Assembly (NCBI RefSeq): GCF_900114485.1 | Contig: NZ_FOTF01000026.1 | Coordinates: 1 to 40,644, forward strand | Source of the DNA: Loktanella salsilacus | Lineage (GTDB): Bacteria > Pseudomonadota > Alphaproteobacteria > Rhodobacterales > Rhodobacteraceae | Direction of reading: 5' to 3' | DNA: 40,644 bases | Part shown: positions 8,922 to 18,006 of the stretch, one piece after another | How the letters are laid out: each line of letters begins with the position of its first letter | Position numbering within the stretch: position 1 is the stretch's first letter | The notes under the pieces: generated by a model | Databases searched by the model: none | What the model was told of the DNA's origin: nothing | What the model saw: only the letters and a program-made list of their open reading frames with translations | Position numbers and translations under genes: made by a program

Positions 8922-11900
8922 TCACACCCGGTCAAACGTCGTGTCGAACCCGCCGGCCTGCTGCTCGCCTTGCAGGCGTTTGGACGCCATCCCGGGCTCT
9001 GACCCCCAAACGGCAATCCAGCGATAGAACACCGGCGTCAGGAACAGGGTAAAGACAGTGGCAAAGCCAAGCCCGCCGACGATGACCCAACCCACGGCAA
9101 TCCGCGCCTCTGCCCCCGCGCCAGAGGTGACGATCAGCGGCAGGCCGCCAAAAACGGTGGACACCATCGTCATCATCACAGGCCGGATGCGCAGTGCCAG
9201 CGCGTCACGGATGGCGCTGTCGATATCCTGCCCGGCCTCGCGCAGCTGGTTGGCGAATTCGACGATCAGAATGCCATTCTTAGCCATGACCCCGATCAGC
9301 ATCACCAGACCGATCTGACTGTAATAGTTCAGTGATCCGCCCGTCAGTTTAATCGCGAACAAGGCCGCGGCCAGACCGAAAGGTACGGTCAGCATAATCA
9401 CAACCGCACTCGCGATGCTTTCGAACTGGGCGGCCAGCACAAGGAACACAATCAAAAACGCCACGCCAAAGACGGTATACATCGCCGACTGACCGTCCGT
9501 CAGTGTTGCGGCTTCACCGGTAAAGATGATGCCCATATCGTCTGGCAAAACCTCCTCGGCGATTGTGGTCAGATGCGCCATGGCCGTGCCCAAATCGACG
9601 CCTTCGGCAAGGTTCGCTTGCGCTGAGACGGCCAATGATCCGCCCTGCCGGGTGATGCTGGACTGGCTGACCACGGGCACCAAGGTTGCCGCTGACGACA
9701 GCGGGACAAAGCTGCCGCCGGGCAGCTGCAAAAAGATGCCTTCGATATCGCTTGGATCGTCAATCGGCGGCCCGCCCGCGACGACATTGACGTCGGTTTC
9801 TGTGTCATCTTGGAACACGGTGACGGCCACGCTGCCTTGGATCATGGTGCTGACGGTTTGCGTGATTTCTGCCTCGGTCAGGCCAAAGACTTCGGCCATT
9901 TCGGGGTCCACGCGCACTTCGTATTGCGCCTGCACATCGTCGCCAGACAGCTGCGGGTTCACAAAGCTGTCGTCGTTGCCCATGGCCGCCACCAGCGTAT
10001 CAGCCGCATCCGTCATCGCATCGACGTTGTTCCCCGTCACCGCGAACCCAAGGCCCTGCCCCGCCCCACGAATGTTCAGACTGTTGGTGGACCGGGCGCT
10101 GACCTGCACACCGGGCACGCTGCCCAGCTTGGCGTTAATCTTGGCGATCAGTTCTGCCTGCGACCAGTCGCGATCTGCCCAATCTGGCAAGCGCACCACG
10201 ATAAAGGCACTGGTGCCGCCGCCGACGCCGATGATGCTTTGCACCACGTCGATCTGGCCGCTGGCGCGGTAGGGATCAAGGATCGCTTCGATCTGGGCGA
10301 CCTGCGTGTCTAGATAGGCGACGGTTGTATCAGCCGCGCCCCGCGCTTGGATCAGGAAAAACCCGCGGTCTTCCTCTGGTGTGATGCTGGACGACAGGGT
10401 CTGCGACGCGCCTGCGGCCATGATGGCAAAGCCCATGGCGACGGTCAGCACAAGGATTGGCGCGCGGATTGCCCGGTCCATGATCGCGTCAAAGCACCGC
10501 GCCATGCGGCTTTTCGGCTTCGGCTCCGCCTCTGCCTTGCCCGGTTTTCCCGGGTCTAGGAACGCCGCCATGACGGGGGCCAGCGTCAGCGCCGTCAGCG
10601 AAGACAGCGTGACGGAAAACGCCAGCACAAAGCCAAATTCGCTGAACACGCCGCCCGCTTGGCCCGGCAGAAATGAAATCGGGATAAACACAGCGGCAAG
10701 CGTCGCCGTGGTTGAAATCACGGCAAAGAACACCTCGTTTGTGCCAGCGGCGGCGGCGGCAAAGGGGCCCATGCCTTCTTTGCGTTTGCGCACGATGTTT
10801 TCGATCACGACGATGGCGTCATCCACGACCATGCCCGTGGCCAGAACCAGCGCCAGCAAGCTGATCGAGTTCACGGAAAAGCCTGTGATCCAGATCGCCG
10901 CGACCGTGCCGACCAGCGACACCGGGATCGTAACCGCCGGGATGATCGTCGCGCGCGGCGAGCGCAGGAAGGCAAAGATCACGGCAACAACGATCACCGT
11001 CGCAAGGCCGATGGATTTGATCACCTCGTCGATGGACCCTTCAATGAACACACCATCGTCGGATGCGATCAGCAGCTCGACCCCTTCGGGCAGGGTGGTG
11101 CGCAGATCGTCGACAGCTGCGCGCACGGCCTTGGAAATCGTCAGCGTGTTGCCCACGGATTGCCGCGTAATATCAAGCCCCACCGCAGATTGGCCATTCA
11201 CGCGAGTGGATACATCACTGTCCTCTGGCACGATCTGGACGAAGGCCACGTCTGACACGCGTGTCGTCGCATTGATCGCCACCTGATTGACGGAATCGAC
11301 AGTCACATCGGCATTGCCGACCCGCAGCGCCAAGGTTTGCGCATCCGTTTCCACCGACCCCAGCGGCGTGTCATCGCGCAAGGACGCCAGCGCATCGGTC
11401 ACGTCTGCAACGTCCAGCCCCCGGCTTAGCAAGGACCGCATATCAAGCGTGACCCGAAATTCATTCGCGCGATTGCCGCGCACAGTCACCTCGGCGATAC
11501 CGTCGATGGTGGACAGCCGGTCATAGACCGCGCCTTCGGCAATCGCTGTCAGTTCGTCAAAACTCGCGTCCCCCAGTAGGGCCAAACGGATGATCGCATC
11601 GGCGTTGCTATCGCTTTTCGTCACGCTGGGATCGTCGTCAATATCGTCCGGCAACTGCCGCAGCGTGGCGGATACGATCTCTCTGGCCTCGTTTGCGGCG
11701 ACGTCGACATCGGTGCCTTCAGACAGGTCAATCGTAATGCGGCTGGACCCGGTAGAGGAGCTGGATTCCATGTAGGACAGCCCCTCGAGCGCGCTGAGCG
11801 CGTCCTCTAGGACCTGGGTGATTTCCTGATCGACGGTGGATGGCACAGCGCCCTCATAGGACGTGCGCACAGACAGCACCGGCTGGTCCACGTCAGGCAT

Positions 11901-12041
11901 TTCGCGCACATCGACCGAAGACAGCGCCGCCAGACCCGCGATCAGGATGAGCAGGTTCAGCACGATCCCAAGCAAGGGCCGCGCCACGAACAGGTCGGCA
12001 AAACCTTTTTTAATAGAGCCCGTTTTCAAAGTCCCGCTCAT
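8922..12041 (-). CDS. RND-family efflux pump (inner-membrane subunit)
   Basis: The product has 1039 residues, the normal size for the AcrB/HAE1 group. It has one N-terminal helix (GIVLNLLILIAGLAAL), a first large periplasmic loop, a helix bundle, a second loop starting after about residue 540, and a second bundle. The proton-relay aspartates are in GMVVDDAIVVIEN (D407, D408), at the same numbering as AcrB. Further family motifs are REMPDVDQPVLSV near the N-terminus and VMLIGVMAKNGILIVEFAN near the C-terminus. It exports drugs or toxic compounds by proton antiport with the adaptor encoded just upstream. Its start overlaps the adaptor stop (ATGA). No outer-membrane channel gene is adjacent. Confidence 0.92.
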   Translation of the reverse strand: MSGTLKTGSIKKGFADLFVARPLLGIVLNLLILIAGLAALSSVDVREMPDVDQPVLSVRTSYEGAVPSTVDQEITQVLEDALSALEGLSYMESSSSTGSSRITIDLSEGTDVDVAANEAREIVSATLRQLPDDIDDDPSVTKSDSNADAIIRLALLGDASFDELTAIAEGAVYDRLSTIDGIAEVTVRGNRANEFRVTLDMRSLLSRGLDVADVTDALASLRDDTPLGSVETDAQTLALRVGNADVTVDSVNQVAINATTRVSDVAFVQIVPEDSDVSTRVNGQSAVGLDITRQSVGNTLTISKAVRAAVDDLRTTLPEGVELLIASDDGVFIEGSIDEVIKSIGLATVIVVAVIFAFLRSPRATIIPAVTIPVSLVGTVAAIWITGFSVNSISLLALVLATGMVVDDAIVVIENIVRKRKEGMGPFAAAAAGTNEVFFAVISTTATLAAVFIPISFLPGQAGGVFSEFGFVLAFSVTLSSLTALTLAPVMAAFLDPGKPGKAEAEPKPKSRMARCFDAIMDRAIRAPILVLTVAMGFAIMAAGASQTLSSSITPEEDRGFFLIQARGAADTTVAYLDTQVAQIEAILDPYRASGQIDVVQSIIGVGGGTSAFIVVRLPDWADRDWSQAELIAKINAKLGSVPGVQVSARSTNSLNIRGAGQGLGFAVTGNNVDAMTDAADTLVAAMGNDDSFVNPQLSGDDVQAQYEVRVDPEMAEVFGLTEAEITQTVSTMIQGSVAVTVFQDDTETDVNVVAGGPPIDDPSDIEGIFLQLPGGSFVPLSSAATLVPVVSQSSITRQGGSLAVSAQANLAEGVDLGTAMAHLTTIAEEVLPDDMGIIFTGEAATLTDGQSAMYTVFGVAFLIVFLVLAAQFESIASAVVIMLTVPFGLAAALFAIKLTGGSLNYYSQIGLVMLIGVMAKNGILIVEFANQLREAGQDIDSAIRDALALRIRPVMMTMVSTVFGGLPLIVTSGAGAEARIAVGWVIVGGLGFATVFTLFLTPVFYRWIAVWGSEPGMASKRLQGEQQAGGFDTTFDRV

Positions 12042-13273
12042 GTCGGATCACCTGCTGGCGCGGTTTGTGCACTTGCGTCAGCGCCCACACGCGGCCCGCC
12101 TTCTTTGGCAGCGCCGTCCTTGGGACCGCTGCGCACGGCATCCGGCGTCGTGATCGCCGCACCAGCGCGCAGCTTTTGCGCGCCTTCGCTGATCACAGCG
12201 GTGCCTGCAGCGATATCAGCATCAATCCAAACGGTGCTATCGCGTCGATACAGGATCGTCACGGCGACCTGCTCTGCCTTGCCATCGGCGTCGATCCAAA
12301 CGCTGGACCCGGCCCGCGACCACGTAATCGCCGTCGCGGGCACGGCAGGCAGCGGGTCGCTTTCTTGCAAGATGCGCACGGCAAAGGTCATGCCCGGCCA
12401 CAGTTCCCTGCTGGCGTTATCGATCCGCGCCTTGACGGTCACACTGCGGGTCACATCATCAAGACGGCTGTCAAAGGACACCACCTCGCCCTCGAAATTG
12501 CGCCCGGTAAAGCTGGGGGTACTGGCGACGACGGTCTGAACGTCCTGCAGAATGCCGATGGCACGCTCTGGCAGTTCAAACTCCACCAACAAGGCTTCGT
12601 CATTGTCGATGGTGACGACGACATCATTGGCGGACAACTGATCGCCGACCTCGATATCGCTAAGCCCCAGCTTGCCTGCGATGGGCGCGCGTAGGGTGCG
12701 GTCGTCTAGCGCCACTTGCGCCAAGCCGACATTCGCCTCGGCCAACCGCTGGGCAATACGCGCATCCGACAGGGTCACGTCGGTCACGGTGGAATTGCCG
12801 CTGGCCCGCAGGCGGTCATAACGCGCAACGGTCTCGTTCGCTTGATCCAGTTGCGCCTGCGCGATTTCCAGATCCAGCGTCTGGGTGCGGGCGTCCAGTT
12901 GGACCAGCACATCACCCGCCGCGACAGTGGTATTGGCGCTAAGGTTCACCTGCGTCACCTCGCCCGCCGTGTCGGACACAACATCGGCGCTGCGCAGGGC
13001 GACAGCGGTGCCAAGCGCGTTCAGGACGACCTCAAAGGGTTGCAGTTCCAGCGGCGTGGTCACCACGGTCGTCGCACGGCTGCCCCCGCCGGGCCGTCCG
13101 CCGCCACCGGGGCGGCCCCCAGCGGCAGGGCCAGCCGCTGCGGCCTGATCGCCTTGTGCCTCTGCCGTTTCTAGATTGAGAGCGCTCGTGACGCGGTCCG
13201 GCATGCCAAAGACCGCAGCATAGATCGCAAACAAAATCACAACCGAGAATATCACTGAAAATAGTCTGCGCAC
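12038..13273 (-). CDS. RND efflux periplasmic adaptor (membrane fusion protein)
   Basis: The product has 411 residues from a GTG start with GGGG upstream. An N-terminal membrane anchor (LFSVIFSVVILFAIYAAVFG) is followed by a Gly/Pro/Arg low-complexity linker (GGRPGGGGRPGGGSR, about residues 52-66). Then come the lipoyl-like half-motifs (VSDTAGEVTQVNL and LRAPIAGKLGLSDIEVGD) either side of an alpha-hairpin (LDLEIAQAQLDQANETVARY). Beta-barrel and membrane-proximal domains follow (GMTFAVRI, VPATAI). The adaptor links the RND pump to an outer-membrane channel. It is the first gene of this two-gene operon. The long glycine linker is unusual but in frame. Confidence 0.9.
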   Translation of the reverse strand: MRRLFSVIFSVVILFAIYAAVFGMPDRVTSALNLETAEAQGDQAAAAGPAAGGRPGGGGRPGGGSRATTVVTTPLELQPFEVVLNALGTAVALRSADVVSDTAGEVTQVNLSANTTVAAGDVLVQLDARTQTLDLEIAQAQLDQANETVARYDRLRASGNSTVTDVTLSDARIAQRLAEANVGLAQVALDDRTLRAPIAGKLGLSDIEVGDQLSANDVVVTIDNDEALLVEFELPERAIGILQDVQTVVASTPSFTGRNFEGEVVSFDSRLDDVTRSVTVKARIDNASRELWPGMTFAVRILQESDPLPAVPATAITWSRAGSSVWIDADGKAEQVAVTILYRRDSTVWIDADIAAGTAVISEGAQKLRAGAAITTPDAVRSGPKDGAAKEGGPRVGADASAQTAPAGDPT

Positions 13274-13431
13274 GCCCTGTGCCCCTTTGATGCCAAGATG
13301 TATCCCGGCTTGAACGCGCGGTGATGCAGCATCCGTCGCAAGTTTCTTTCGATTGTTTTGCTTTGCAGATCACATCGGCGTCAGACGCGCCGTTGCGTAT
13401 CAAGGCCGCGCGCGAATTTAGGGCATTTAAC

Positions 13432-14322
13432 TTAGCTTAACTGTCCCGCCGCCAATGCAATCAGTTCGCTGGCATACCGCAGCCGCGCCGACATCGTGCG
13501 TCCGCGCCGCCCCGCGAGCCACAGCGGATGCCGCCGCCGCTTTGCCAGTTGCACGACCTTTAGCAAGTCCCTGCGGGCAAAGGCTTCTACCCCGCTGCGC
13601 GGCAACAACGTATAGCCAACGCCCTGCGCCACCGGGGCCGGAATCTGGCCGATCTGGTTGACAAAACCACGCACGCGCAGCCTGTCGGCACCGGGGTATG
13701 CGCCGGGAAAATTCAAGTGCAGCAGGTCATCGGCATAGGCGTCGCCGTCAGGATGCCCGATCATCCCCCGCGCCTGCAAATCGGCAAAGCTGGGCGGCGT
13801 ATCCGGCGCATCTGCTGGCAGGACAAGGCACAATTCTTCTTCGCCCAAATGCGTCGCTTGCAGACGCGGGTGGCCGGGGTCTGCGTCCAACACGCCCACG
13901 TCAAACTGCCCGTCAATCAGCCCCGACAGCACCTGCGCTTGCGGCGCGGCTTGCAGGTGGATCGCCAGATCAGGCGCAGCCTGCATCCAAGGCATCAGCG
14001 CGGGATACAGCAGCATCGCAAAGCTGCCGGAACAGGCGATCCGCACGGTGCCACTGTCGCGATCATCGGCGGTGATTGTGCGGCGCAGGGCGTCCTCTTG
14101 CGCGCGGCGGGACTGACCAAGAGCCAAAACAGCCTCCCCCGCCGGGGTCAGGGTAAAGCTTTTGCCTTGCCGCGTGATCAGGCTTTGGCCGACTTGCGCC
14201 TCTAGCTTGCGCAGATGCTGCGACACGCCGGGCTGCGTCATGTTCAACCGCGCCGCCGTGCGGGTGAAATGTTCCGCCTCGCACAGGGTTGTAAAGGTCT
14301 CGAGCCAAGTCGCGTTCAGCAT
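13432..14322 (-). CDS. LysR-family transcriptional regulator
   Basis: The product has 296 residues. The N-terminal winged helix (1-60) contains FTRTAARLNMTQPGVSQHLRKLEAQVGQ, the LysR helix-turn-helix. A linker helix and a periplasmic-binding-like effector domain follow, with typical pieces such as VRIACSGSFAMLLYPALMPW, FDVGVLDADPG and VAQGVGYTLLPRSGVE. It is divergent from a VOC protein across about 105 bases that contain a perfect inverted repeat with LysR-box spacing. It therefore probably controls that gene and itself. The effector cannot be deduced. Confidence 0.9.
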   Translation of the reverse strand: MLNATWLETFTTLCEAEHFTRTAARLNMTQPGVSQHLRKLEAQVGQSLITRQGKSFTLTPAGEAVLALGQSRRAQEDALRRTITADDRDSGTVRIACSGSFAMLLYPALMPWMQAAPDLAIHLQAAPQAQVLSGLIDGQFDVGVLDADPGHPRLQATHLGEEELCLVLPADAPDTPPSFADLQARGMIGHPDGDAYADDLLHLNFPGAYPGADRLRVRGFVNQIGQIPAPVAQGVGYTLLPRSGVEAFARRDLLKVVQLAKRRRHPLWLAGRRGRTMSARLRYASELIALAAGQLS

Positions 14323-14341
14323 AGGTTAACCAAATATTTTG

Positions 14342-14366
14342 TTATGATTTTTATTGCATATCATAA
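14342..14366. promoter_or_regulatory. Candidate LysR operator (7-bp arms, 11-bp spacer)
   Basis: TTATGAT at 14342-14348 and its exact reverse complement ATCATAA at 14360-14366 are separated by 11 bases. This matches the T-N11-A architecture of LysR boxes. It lies 20 bases upstream of the lysR start and 62 bases before the VOC start, in an AT-rich patch of otherwise GC-rich DNA. Confidence 0.7.
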
Positions 14367-14427
14367 TTTCACACGCAAGGCACGCATCGCTATCTGATGG
14401 GTATCGCAACCTTGCAGGAGACCTAAA

Positions 14428-14928
14428 ATGTCCCAGACACCCCGCACCTTTTCCCACATCGGCCTCTCCGTTCCCGACCTTGACGCCGCCGTAAAATTCT
14501 ATGCCGACGTGCTTGGTTTTTACGTCGTCATGCAGCCCACCGAAGCGTTCGAAGATGACAGCGCCATCGGCGTGATGTGCACCGATGTTTTCGGCCCCGG
14601 CTGGGTGTCGCTGCGCATCGCGCACCTTTCCACCGCCGATGGTATCGGTATCGAAATCTTTGAATTCCCTGGCAATTATGCCCCTGATGAAAAGCTGGAA
14701 CACAAGCGCCACGGCGCCTTTCACTTTGCCGTCCAAGACCCCGATGTCGAAGGTTTGACCAAAGCCATCGTCGCCGCAGGCGGCCGCCAGCGGATGCCGA
14801 TCCGCGAATATTTCCCCGGCGAAAAACCGTATCGCATGGTCTATGTCGAAGACCCTTTTGGTATCGTGTTCGAGATCTACAGCCACAGCTACGAGCTGAC
14901 CTACTCTGCCGGGGCCTACGCGTCCTAA
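14428..14928 (+). CDS. VOC family protein (glyoxalase/dioxygenase superfamily)
   Basis: The product has 166 residues with two beta-alpha-beta-beta-beta modules. AGGAGA lies 7 bases upstream. A possible metal quartet in the usual VOC positions is H10 (SHIGLSVPDLDAA), E76 (IGIEIFEF), H99 (AFHFAVQDPDVEG) and E149 (FGIVFEIYSH), with the family ending Y-x-EDPFG. Metal-binding VOC enzymes include glyoxalase I, epimerases, thiol transferases and ring-cleavage dioxygenases. The sequence does not settle which, though lactoylglutathione-lyase-like proteins look closest. It is the presumed target of the divergent LysR regulator. Confidence 0.85.
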   Translation: MSQTPRTFSHIGLSVPDLDAAVKFYADVLGFYVVMQPTEAFEDDSAIGVMCTDVFGPGWVSLRIAHLSTADGIGIEIFEFPGNYAPDEKLEHKRHGAFHFAVQDPDVEGLTKAIVAAGGRQRMPIREYFPGEKPYRMVYVEDPFGIVFEIYSHSYELTYSAGAYAS

Positions 14929-14930
14929 AG

Positions 14931-14946
14931 CCCCCGCGACCGGGGG
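14931..14946 (+). terminator. Possible terminator hairpin after the VOC gene
   Basis: CCCCCG, a CGAC tetraloop and CGGGGG form a strong GC stem three bases after the VOC stop codon. No T-run follows, so termination is plausible but unproven. A second perfect 8-bp stem (GCCGCCCC / GGGGCGGC) lies further on at 15041-15063 and could serve the same purpose. Confidence 0.45.
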
Positions 14947-15077
14947 GACGCCCAGCGGCACGCGGTTGCAGTGCGCGCCCCCGGCACAACCATTCCGCTG
15001 TTGCGATCCGCAAAATTCGCAACTAGCGTCCGGTCAAATCGCCGCCCCAAACTTGGGGGCGGCGCAAGACATATTAT

Positions 15078-15159
15078 CCGTCGGGGGGCCCTTAGGGGCT
15101 GAGAGGTGCACGCACCGACCCGTCGAACCTGATCCGGGTTATACCGGCGTAGGGAACGG
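15078..15159 (+). promoter_or_regulatory. TPP riboswitch (THI box) aptamer
   Basis: The conserved THI-box elements appear in order: GGGGCTGAGAGG, a compact P3 stem GGTG/CACC, the second-arm core CGAACCTGATCCGGGTT, and ACCGGCGTAGGGAACGG. A closing P1 helix can form between CCGT at 15078 and ACGG at 15156. The aptamer binds thiamine pyrophosphate. It lies directly upstream of thiD and a ten-gene thiamine operon, so excess TPP should turn the operon down. Confidence 0.95.
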
Positions 15160-15162
15160 GTA

Positions 15163-15197
15163 GAACGCACCACTCTTGGGGCGTATTCTCGTTTTTT
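15163..15197 (+). terminator. Intrinsic terminator of the TPP riboswitch expression platform
   Basis: Right after the aptamer, GAACGCACC can pair with GGGGCGTATTC (one bulge or mismatch) around a short loop, followed by TCGTTTTTT ending at 15197. A stem followed by six T residues before the thiD start at 15235 is a standard rho-independent terminator. It suggests the riboswitch acts by premature transcription termination rather than by hiding the ribosome site. Confidence 0.75.
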
Positions 15198-15234
15198 CAC
15201 GTCGGCATTTCCCAAAACTTGGAAAGTTGCCGCC

Positions 15235-16044
15235 GTGAACACTGCCCCTCCGATCACCTTGACGATTGCCGGATCCGACAGCGGTGGCGGCGCTGGCGTG
15301 CAGGCTGACATCAAGGCGATGTCCGCCAATGGCACCTATGCTGCCAGTGTCATCACCGCTGTGACCGCGCAAAATACCTGCGCTGTCACCCATCTGCACG
15401 CGATCCCCGCCGACATCGTTGCCGCCCAGATTGCAGCAGTGCTGTCCGATCTGGATGTGCGGGCGATCAAGCTGGGGATGCTGTTTTCCGCGCCTATCAT
15501 CGATGCCGTGGCGCTGGGGCTGGCTGGATTTACAGGCCCCATCGTCCTTGATCCCGTAATGATCGCCAAATCCGGCGACGCGCTTTTGCAAGATGCCGCC
15601 GTCGCCGCCATGACCCGGGCGCTGCTGCCCCGCGCGACCTTGCTGACCCCCAACCTGCCAGAGGCCGCCCGCCTGCTGGACACCGCCCCCGCCACGACCA
15701 AGGATGAGGTGATCGCCCAAGGCATGCGCCTGCTGGACCTTGGCCCGCAGGCCGTTTTGATGAAAGGCGGCCATGCTGAAGGTGCGGTTTGCACCGATAT
15801 CCTGATCGGCCCGGACGGCGTAATGGCCACGCTAAACGCCCCCCGCGTTGCCACCCGCAACACCCACGGCACCGGCTGCACCTACTCTGCCGCGATCACG
15901 GCGCAACTGGCGCTGGGGCTGGACCTGCCTGCCGCCGTCACGGCCGCGCACCGCTATCTGCAAGGCGCGATCAAAGCCGCCGATCAGTTGCACATCGGTG
16001 CCGGTCACGGTCCGGTGCATCATTTCCACGCGGTCTGGGCATGA
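15235..16044 (+). CDS. thiD: Hydroxymethylpyrimidine/phosphomethylpyrimidine kinase
   Basis: The product has 269 residues from a GTG start; the ribosome site is weak (GGAAAG). It has the ribokinase-like ThiD signature: TIAGSDSGGGAGVQADIKAMSANG at the N-terminus (HMP pocket), VLDPVMIAKSGDALL, LLTPNLPEAARLL, VLMKGGH, and the anion-hole/catalytic motif NTHGTGCTYSAAI. It phosphorylates HMP to HMP-P and then HMP-PP for thiamine assembly. It is the first gene under the TPP riboswitch. Its stop overlaps the thiO start (ATGA). Confidence 0.95.
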   Translation: MNTAPPITLTIAGSDSGGGAGVQADIKAMSANGTYAASVITAVTAQNTCAVTHLHAIPADIVAAQIAAVLSDLDVRAIKLGMLFSAPIIDAVALGLAGFTGPIVLDPVMIAKSGDALLQDAAVAAMTRALLPRATLLTPNLPEAARLLDTAPATTKDEVIAQGMRLLDLGPQAVLMKGGHAEGAVCTDILIGPDGVMATLNAPRVATRNTHGTGCTYSAAITAQLALGLDLPAAVTAAHRYLQGAIKAADQLHIGAGHGPVHHFHAVWA

Positions 16045-17048
16045 CCCCCAACACCGCCTCTGTCACCGTCATCGGCGCAGGCGTTGCAGGCCTGTGCACT
16101 GCCCGCGCCTTGCTGGATCGCGGCGCGCAGGTCACGGTCATCGACCGCCACGCCGCCCCCGGCCCCCACGCCTGTTCATGGTGGGCGGGCGGCATGCTGG
16201 CCCCATTTTGCGAAGGCGAAAGCGCCGAGGAGCCCGTGGTGCGGCTAGGCCAAGAGGCGGCTGATTGGTGGGCCCGGCGCACCGGATCAGTGCAACGCTG
16301 CGGCTCTCTGGTGATCTCTCCGGCGCGGGATAGGGCAGAACTTGCACGCTTCGCCAAGCGGACGACCGGGCACAGCACCGTCGATCAAAACGCCATCGCC
16401 GCGCTGGAACCCGATCTTGCCGGACGTTTCACCAGCGGGCTGTATTTCGCGCAAGAGGCGCATCTGTCCCCCCGCACCGCGCTTGCCGATCTGCGGGCTG
16501 GCCTTGTGGCAGATGGTTGCACCTTCCAAATCGCCGACGCGCGCCCCGAAGATCACGCCGCCCGCGGTCTGGCGATCGACTGCCGCGGCTTTGCGGCACG
16601 AGACGCGATCGCGGACCTGCGCGGCGTGAAAGGGGAAATGCTGATCCTGTCTTGCCCTGACGTGTCGCTGTCCCGCCCCATTCGCCTGCTGCATCCCCGC
16701 GCGCCGCTCTACATCGTGCCGCGCGGGGATAGCATATTCATGCTGGGGGCGACGATGATCGAAGGCCGTGCAGGCCCGCACATCACCGCCCGCGCCCTGC
16801 TGCAACTGCTGTCCGCCGCCTACGCCCTGCACCCCGCCTTTGCCGAAGCCGAGGTGATCGAGGTTGGCGTCGATAGCCGCCCCGCCTTTGCCGACAACCT
16901 GCCGCGCATTCGCCGCAACGGCAATCTGATCCGGCTGAACGGCCTGTTCCGTCACGGCTTTCTGCTGGCCCCCGCCGCCGCCCGCATGGTGGCCGACCTG
17001 ATTTTCGACAACCAAATGCCAGAGGTGATGGATGAGACTGCAGCTTAA
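16041..17048 (+). CDS. thiO: Glycine oxidase (FAD-dependent)
   Basis: The product has 335 residues from the ATG that overlaps the thiD stop. The N-terminal FAD dinucleotide fold is VIGAGVAGLCTARALLDRGAQ followed by the acidic strand end VTVID. The DAO-type C-terminal region has MLGATMIEGRAGP and NLIRLNGLFRHGFLLAPAAA. ThiO oxidises glycine to iminoglycine (dehydroglycine) for ThiG. This is the aerobic alternative to the radical enzyme ThiH, which is absent here. It overlaps thiS by 17 bases. Confidence 0.92.
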   Translation: MTPNTASVTVIGAGVAGLCTARALLDRGAQVTVIDRHAAPGPHACSWWAGGMLAPFCEGESAEEPVVRLGQEAADWWARRTGSVQRCGSLVISPARDRAELARFAKRTTGHSTVDQNAIAALEPDLAGRFTSGLYFAQEAHLSPRTALADLRAGLVADGCTFQIADARPEDHAARGLAIDCRGFAARDAIADLRGVKGEMLILSCPDVSLSRPIRLLHPRAPLYIVPRGDSIFMLGATMIEGRAGPHITARALLQLLSAAYALHPAFAEAEVIEVGVDSRPAFADNLPRIRRNGNLIRLNGLFRHGFLLAPAAARMVADLIFDNQMPEVMDETAA

Positions 17049-17229
17049 CGGAGCGCCCATCGCGGCGCAGGCAGCGACCCTTGCAGAGCTCTTGGACGCC
17101 TACGGTTTCGCCAATGCCAAAGTGGCAACCGCGGTGAACGGCAAATTCGTGCCCGCCACCGACCGCGCGGATTATGCGCTGTCAAACGGCGATCAGGTCG
17201 AAATCCTTGCGCCGATGCAGGGGGGCTGA
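17032..17229 (+). CDS. thiS: Sulfur carrier protein ThiS
   Basis: The product has 65 residues, is ubiquitin-like and ends in the obligatory GlyGly (APMQGG). Its start MRLQLNGAPI lies inside the end of thiO in another frame. ThiF adenylates the terminal glycine, which then becomes a thiocarboxylate that donates sulfur to the thiazole made by ThiG. The NG-x-F and DQVEILAPMQGG segments are typical. Confidence 0.95.
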   Translation: MRLQLNGAPIAAQAATLAELLDAYGFANAKVATAVNGKFVPATDRADYALSNGDQVEILAPMQGG

Positions 17230-17232
17230 GTG

Positions 17233-18006
17233 ATGCGTGATTTTTATGGCACCGCCCTGCCCGGCGGTTTGATGCTGGGCACCGCGCAATACCCGTCGCC
17301 TGCGATCCTTGCCGACGCCTTCCGCCGCAGCGGAGCCAGTGTCGCCACCGTGTCCCTGCGCCGCGAAAGCGGACAAGACCGCGCAGGCCAAGATTTCTGG
17401 CGGCTGATCAGCGATCTGGGCGTACGCGTTCTGCCCAACACCGCAGGGTGCCACACGGTGAAAGAGGCGGTGACCACCGCCCATATGGCCCGCGAAGTCT
17501 TCGATACGCCGTGGATCAAGCTAGAGGTCATCGGCGATGCCGACACGCTGCAGCCCGACGTCTTTGGCCTTGTCGAAGCCGCCCGCATCCTGACCGCCGA
17601 CGGCTTTCAGGTCTTCCCCTACACGACCGAGGATCTGGTTGTCGCAGACCGCCTGCTGGATGCGGGATGCGAGGTCCTGATGCCTTGGGGGGCACCCATC
17701 GGGTCGGGGCTCGGGCTCAACAACATCTTTGGCCTGCGGGCCTTGCGCGCCCATTTTCCGGATGTGCCATTGGTGATCGACGCGGGCCTTGGCCTGCCAT
17801 CGCAAGCCGCACATGCGATGGAATTGGGATTTGACGCCGTGCTGTTGAACACCGCCGTCGCCGCAGCCGGCGATCCCGCCGCGATGGCAGAGGCGTTTGC
17901 GCTGGCAATCCGCGCCGGGCAATTGGCCGCGCACGCAGACCCGATGGAGCCGCGCGACATGGCCGCACCGTCCACCCCCCTGCTTGGAAAGGCGTTCCTT
18001 GGATGA
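17233..18006 (+). CDS. thiG: Thiazole synthase
   Basis: The product has 257 residues from the ATG at 17233; AGGGGG lies 7 bases upstream, and a GTG immediately before it is an alternative start. Conserved thiazole-synthase parts are [15 protein letters not shown], the Schiff-base lysine in WIKLEVIGD (K96), [33 protein letters not shown] and VLLNTAVA. ThiG condenses 1-deoxy-xylulose-5-phosphate, dehydroglycine and ThiS thiocarboxylate into the thiazole. It starts 3 bases after thiS and overlaps thiE by 4. Confidence 0.95.
   Translation: MRDFYGTALPGGLMLGTAQYPSPAILADAFRRSGASVATVSLRRESGQDRAGQDFWRLISDLGVRVLPNTAGCHTVKEAVTTAHMAREVFDTPWIKLEVIGDADTLQPDVFGLVEAARILTADGFQVFPYTTEDLVVADRLLDAGCEVLMPWGAPIGSGLGLNNIFGLRALRAHFPDVPLVIDAGLGLPSQAAHAMELGFDAVLLNTAVAAAGDPAAMAEAFALAIRAGQLAAHADPMEPRDMAAPSTPLLGKAFLG

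Noticed and set aside
13070-13130. Gly/Pro/Arg run in the RND adaptor as a frameshift or repeat expansion artefact
   Set aside because: The frame stays open and the domains on both sides are intact, so it is a flexible linker.
8922-13273. Long plus-strand open frames opposite the RND genes
   Set aside because: They are Ser/Thr/Arg-rich mirror frames of GC-rich coding DNA with no domains.
15067-15077. CATATTAT as the -10 box of the thi promoter
   Set aside because: It would start transcription inside the riboswitch P1 helix. The promoter should lie further upstream.
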